Below the pieces are notes generated by a model. The model was not told the origin of the DNA, made no database searches, and saw only the letters and a list, made by a program, of their open reading frames with translations. DNA of 64,000 nt from Hominimerdicola alba. GTDB taxonomy: Bacteria > Bacillota > Clostridia > Oscillospirales > Ruminococcaceae. Below are positions 61,436 through 64,000 of this stretch, in pieces. Numbering within the stretch: position 1 is the first letter of the stretch; every line of letters starts with the position of its first letter. A program made the position numbers and the translations under genes. The DNA is taken from positions 1 through 64,000 of the forward strand of contig NZ_FOAT01000004.1 of NCBI RefSeq assembly GCF_900109655.1, written 5' to 3'.

Positions 61436-62146
61436 TCAATAATTGTCACTTTGCACAATTTCAGTAATGTCTAATGGGTCAAAATGCAAAAAATCACTTG
61501 ATATCAGCCGATACTCTATACCGTCATACATACCGTTGACTGCATAGCCGTGGGCTTTGCCGTGAAGATGTCCGTAAAAGACCTTATTCACGCCGTATTT
61601 ATACAGAACGTCAAGTATCTCGAAATTTCTGCTTTCACCGAATACAGGCGGATAGTGCAGGAACACCACGGGTGTCAGTCCTGCTGAAACTGCGGATTTC
61701 ACCGACATATCAAGCCTTATGGCTTCGCGGGCTATGACCTTTGCACTTGCGGGTTCGGAGTTATCATTGACCCAGCCGCGGGTGCCGCATATGCCGATAC
61801 TGCCGAACTGATAGTGGTTCAGATGAAGTATATTCAGGCTTTTGAAGCCTTTTTCATCGAAGAACCGCTGCATTTTCGAGACGGTGTTCCACCAGTAATC
61901 GTGGTTTCCTTTGGATATTATCTTGGTGCCGTTCAGCCTGTCAAGGAACTCAAGGTCCTTTTCGGTCTGTTCAAAGTTCATCCCCCAGGAGAGATCCCCG
62001 GGAAGAACTACTATATCATCGGGATTTATCTTATCCTGCCAGTTTTTTTCAAGCCTCTGCACATGGTCGTCCCATCCGCCGAATATATTCATCGGCTTAT
62101 GGACACCGAAGGAAAGGTGCAGGTCAGCTATTGTATAAAGCTTCAT
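61436..62146 (-). CDS. Metallophosphoesterase family protein
   Basis: A 236-residue cytosolic phosphoesterase with all metal ligands: ADLHLS, GDLSWG, KGNHDYWW, FLHYPP and GHLHGKAH. Length and motif order fit a calcineurin-like phosphohydrolase related to the YkuE or serine/threonine phosphatase type. It differs from the first metallophosphoesterase gene in this window in the WW following GNHD. It lies 73 bp downstream of nothing on its strand other than its own promoter area, and is divergent from the DUF1540 gene. Substrate unknown. Confidence 0.85.
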   Translation of the reverse strand: MKLYTIADLHLSFGVHKPMNIFGGWDDHVQRLEKNWQDKINPDDIVVLPGDLSWGMNFEQTEKDLEFLDRLNGTKIISKGNHDYWWNTVSKMQRFFDEKGFKSLNILHLNHYQFGSIGICGTRGWVNDNSEPASAKVIAREAIRLDMSVKSAVSAGLTPVVFLHYPPVFGESRNFEILDVLYKYGVNKVFYGHLHGKAHGYAVNGMYDGIEYRLISSDFLHFDPLDITEIVQSDNY

Positions 62147-62239
62147 ATCTTGCTCCTGTCTGTTTGGTATAGATTTCCTGTAATATCAGCCATCGTTCTG
62201 CGGACACTATTCTCACAAGACGAAAAGGAGTGATACAAA

Positions 62240-62413
62240 ATGGAGAAGGATAAGATCAGAGGTATCTGCTGCGATGTCGAAAACTGTATCCACAACCACA
62301 ATGGCTGTGAATGCACCGCAGGCAGCATACAGGTGTGTAGCACCTGCTCCGACCCGAACTGCTGTGACGAGACCATCTGCAAGACTTTCAAGCCCTGCGA
62401 TGGCTGCCACTAA
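62240..62413 (+). CDS. Small cysteine-rich DUF1540 protein
   Basis: A 57-residue protein with 12 cysteines. It begins MEKDKIRGICCDVENCIHNH, then NGCECTAGSIQVC and ends KTFKPCDGCH. The CxVxNCxHNxxGxCxA pattern is that of DUF1540, a small metal-binding family common in clostridia. AAAAGGAGTG precedes the ATG by eight bases. It is divergent from the metallophosphoesterase gene and convergent with thrC. Confidence 0.88.
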   Translation: MEKDKIRGICCDVENCIHNHNGCECTAGSIQVCSTCSDPNCCDETICKTFKPCDGCH

Positions 62414-62417
62414 ACTA

Positions 62418-62433
62418 CGCCGCCCTCGGGCGG
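62418..62433. terminator. Terminator between the DUF1540 and thrC genes
   Basis: CCGCCC (62420-62425) and GGGCGG (62428-62433) form a short, GC-rich hairpin between the convergent genes; T-rich sequence follows on the plus strand. Confidence 0.5.
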
Positions 62434-62439
62434 TACATA

Positions 62440-63933
62440 TTATTTTACATTCAGTGCCTTGAATACGAAGTCCTTCATCTCGTCCTTTGCGATAACTTCA
62501 GAGAAGCGGATCTCCTTGTTCTTAAGAGATGCCAGAGAAGCAGGTACGGGCATACCGGATGCTTCGCCCAGTTCTTCAACGAGAGTGAACTCGTCGCTGC
62601 CTGTATCCTTGCCCAGAGCGCTGAGTACGGAACCTGAGAACTTATAGGGGCTTGCGGTGGAAGCGATGACTGTCTTGGTCTTATCGCCTGTTGCCTTTAC
62701 ATACTCCTCATATACGGAAACTGCAACTGCGGTATGAGTATCGCAGGTGTAGGAATACTTATCGTAATACTCCTTGATGGTAGCCTTTGTCTTAGCATCG
62801 TCGCAGCAGCCTGCATAGAACTCGTCAGCGAGAACAGCCTTGACTGCGTCTGTAACCTCATATCTGCCTTCGCTTGCCAGCTTGCCGAACCACTCTCTGA
62901 TCTGAGCATCATTCTCGCCGCAGAGGTGATAGAGAAGTCTTTCAAGGTTGGAAGAGATCAGGATATCCATAGAAGGTGAGATAGTTGCGTAGAACTGTCT
63001 GTTTCTGTCATAAACGCCTGTCTTGATGAAATCTGTCAGTACATTGTTGGAGTTTGAAGCGCAGATCAGCTTGTTTACGGGGATACCCATCTTCTTTGCA
63101 TAGTAGCCTGCAAGGATATTGCCGAAGTTGCCTGTGGGAACAACGATGTTGATCTTGTCGCCCTCATTGATCTCGCCGTCCTTCAGCAGCTGTGCGTAAG
63201 AAGAAACGTAGTAGATGATCTGAGGTGCAAGTCTGCCCCAGTTGATGGAGTTTGCGGAAGAGAACATCATTCCGTTCTCAGCCAGCTTTTCGCCGATCTC
63301 CTTGTTTGTGAAGATAGCCTTAACGCCGTTCTGTGCATCGTCGAAGTTGCCCTTGATAGCGCATACGCCAACGTTCTGACCCTCCTGAGTGGTCATCTGC
63401 TTCTTCTGCATAGCAGATACACCGTTATCAGGATAGAATACCAGTATCTCAGTACCGGGAACGTCCTTGAAGCCTTCAAGTGCAGCCTTACCTGTATCGC
63501 CCGATGTAGCAACGAGGATAACTACCTTCTTATCAAGGTTTATCTTCTTGGTTGCTGTTGTCAGAAGATAAGGCAGTATCTGGAGAGCCATATCCTTGAA
63601 TGCGCAGGTAGGACCGTGCCACAGTTCCAGCATATAAGTGCCGTCGAACAGATGCGCAAGCTCTGCGATATTCTCGGTATCAAAGTTCTTGGTATTGTAT
63701 GCGCCTTCAACACAGTAGCGTATCTCAGCCTCTGTGTAATCGGTGAGGAACTTTGAGAAAACGAAGAATGCTCTCTCTGCATAGGTCATATCTCCCAGCT
63801 TCTTGATATCATCCATGGAAATGGAAGGTATCTCGGAGGGAACGAACAGACCGCCGTCCTCGGAAATGCCCTGTGCTATCGCCTGTGCCGATGTAACATT
63901 AACATCGCTGTTTCTTGTACTTCTGTAAAACAT
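62440..63933 (-). CDS. thrC: Threonine synthase
   Basis: A 497-residue PLP enzyme converting O-phosphohomoserine to threonine. The PLP lysine lies in GPTCAFKDMALQ, and VATSGDTGKAALEGF and PTGNFGNILAGYYAK form the phosphate-binding region. The N-terminal FYRSTRNSD and YAERAFFV sequence marks the longer type of threonine synthase. AAGGG precedes the ATG at 63933, so the gene is complete at the window edge. Threonine biosynthesis; no hom or thrB neighbour is in view. Confidence 0.93.
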   Translation of the reverse strand: MFYRSTRNSDVNVTSAQAIAQGISEDGGLFVPSEIPSISMDDIKKLGDMTYAERAFFVFSKFLTDYTEAEIRYCVEGAYNTKNFDTENIAELAHLFDGTYMLELWHGPTCAFKDMALQILPYLLTTATKKINLDKKVVILVATSGDTGKAALEGFKDVPGTEILVFYPDNGVSAMQKKQMTTQEGQNVGVCAIKGNFDDAQNGVKAIFTNKEIGEKLAENGMMFSSANSINWGRLAPQIIYYVSSYAQLLKDGEINEGDKINIVVPTGNFGNILAGYYAKKMGIPVNKLICASNSNNVLTDFIKTGVYDRNRQFYATISPSMDILISSNLERLLYHLCGENDAQIREWFGKLASEGRYEVTDAVKAVLADEFYAGCCDDAKTKATIKEYYDKYSYTCDTHTAVAVSVYEEYVKATGDKTKTVIASTASPYKFSGSVLSALGKDTGSDEFTLVEELGEASGMPVPASLASLKNKEIRFSEVIAKDEMKDFVFKALNVK

Positions 63934-64000
63934 AAAACAACAACCCTTCTATTTTATTCCCCATACGGGTATTTTTTACTTTACTTACTGCTTGCATCAA

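Overview
The window reads as chromosome of a low-to-mid GC Gram-positive clostridium, most likely a Ruminococcus-type Oscillospiraceae. The reasons are strong AGGAGG-type ribosome binding sites, near-consensus TTGACA-17-TATAAT promoters, a clpP/clpX/trigger factor cluster, a DUF1540 metallothionein-like protein, SipW-type signal peptidases with TasA-like substrates, and BspA-like leucine-rich repeats. This is inferred from gene content; no rRNA or tRNA gene was seen.

Layout. (1) 0.1-10.2 kb: a metallophosphoesterase, a DUF1846 protein, an adenosine deaminase + ABC transporter operon, a small alpha/beta hydrolase, and a phosphonate-biosynthesis pair (a three-domain PEP mutase/nucleotidyltransferase fusion and phosphonopyruvate decarboxylase) led by a 64-aa protein. 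(2) 10.4-14.5 kb: an OhrR-like regulator, radical SAM enzyme, 49-aa membrane peptide and CDF metal transporter read as one minus-strand operon, flanked by a dispersed repeat family. (3) 14.3-18.1 kb: a fluoride riboswitch with terminator ahead of a cation/proton antiporter, then an EF-G-like GTPase. (4) 18.5-25.3 kb: the most unusual ordinary-looking operon. It has six genes encoding a TasA-like protein, a SipW-type signal peptidase, a membrane-anchored McrB-like AAA+ ATPase, a roughly 985-aa fusion of a DUF2357/McrC-like region, a charged coiled coil and a second signal peptidase domain, and two small proteins. (5) 25.3-51.5 kb: a degenerate EAL protein and an accessory surface-protein region. 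It holds a TasA-like protein, an operon of three AWF-motif surface proteins followed by a 3,598-aa GLUG-type giant protein, and a truncated second giant. Between the two giants lies a decayed IS66 element that itself carries a nested trio of tyrosine recombinases (RIT-type element). (6) 52.2-58.1 kb: a BspA-like LRR protein behind a leader-peptide/terminator region, a 7TM-type GGDEF protein, an alpha/beta hydrolase fold protein lacking the nucleophile serine, and a hypothetical protein. (7) 58.1-64 kb: housekeeping genes clpX, clpP, tig, a metallophosphoesterase, a DUF1540 protein and thrC.

How it fits together. The two signal peptidase domains at 19-24.5 kb are the obvious candidates to process the AWF/TasA-type surface proteins at 24.5-27.6 and 48.1-51.3 kb. 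The McrB-like ATPase and DUF2357 fusion are membrane bound, and no nuclease motif was recognised in either, so a role in surface-fibre export or in a membrane-tethered defence system fits better than classical restriction. The giant-protein locus has been duplicated and then broken by IS66 with an adjacent deletion, leaving a 111-bp duplicated terminator unit and a SymE-like remnant at the scar.
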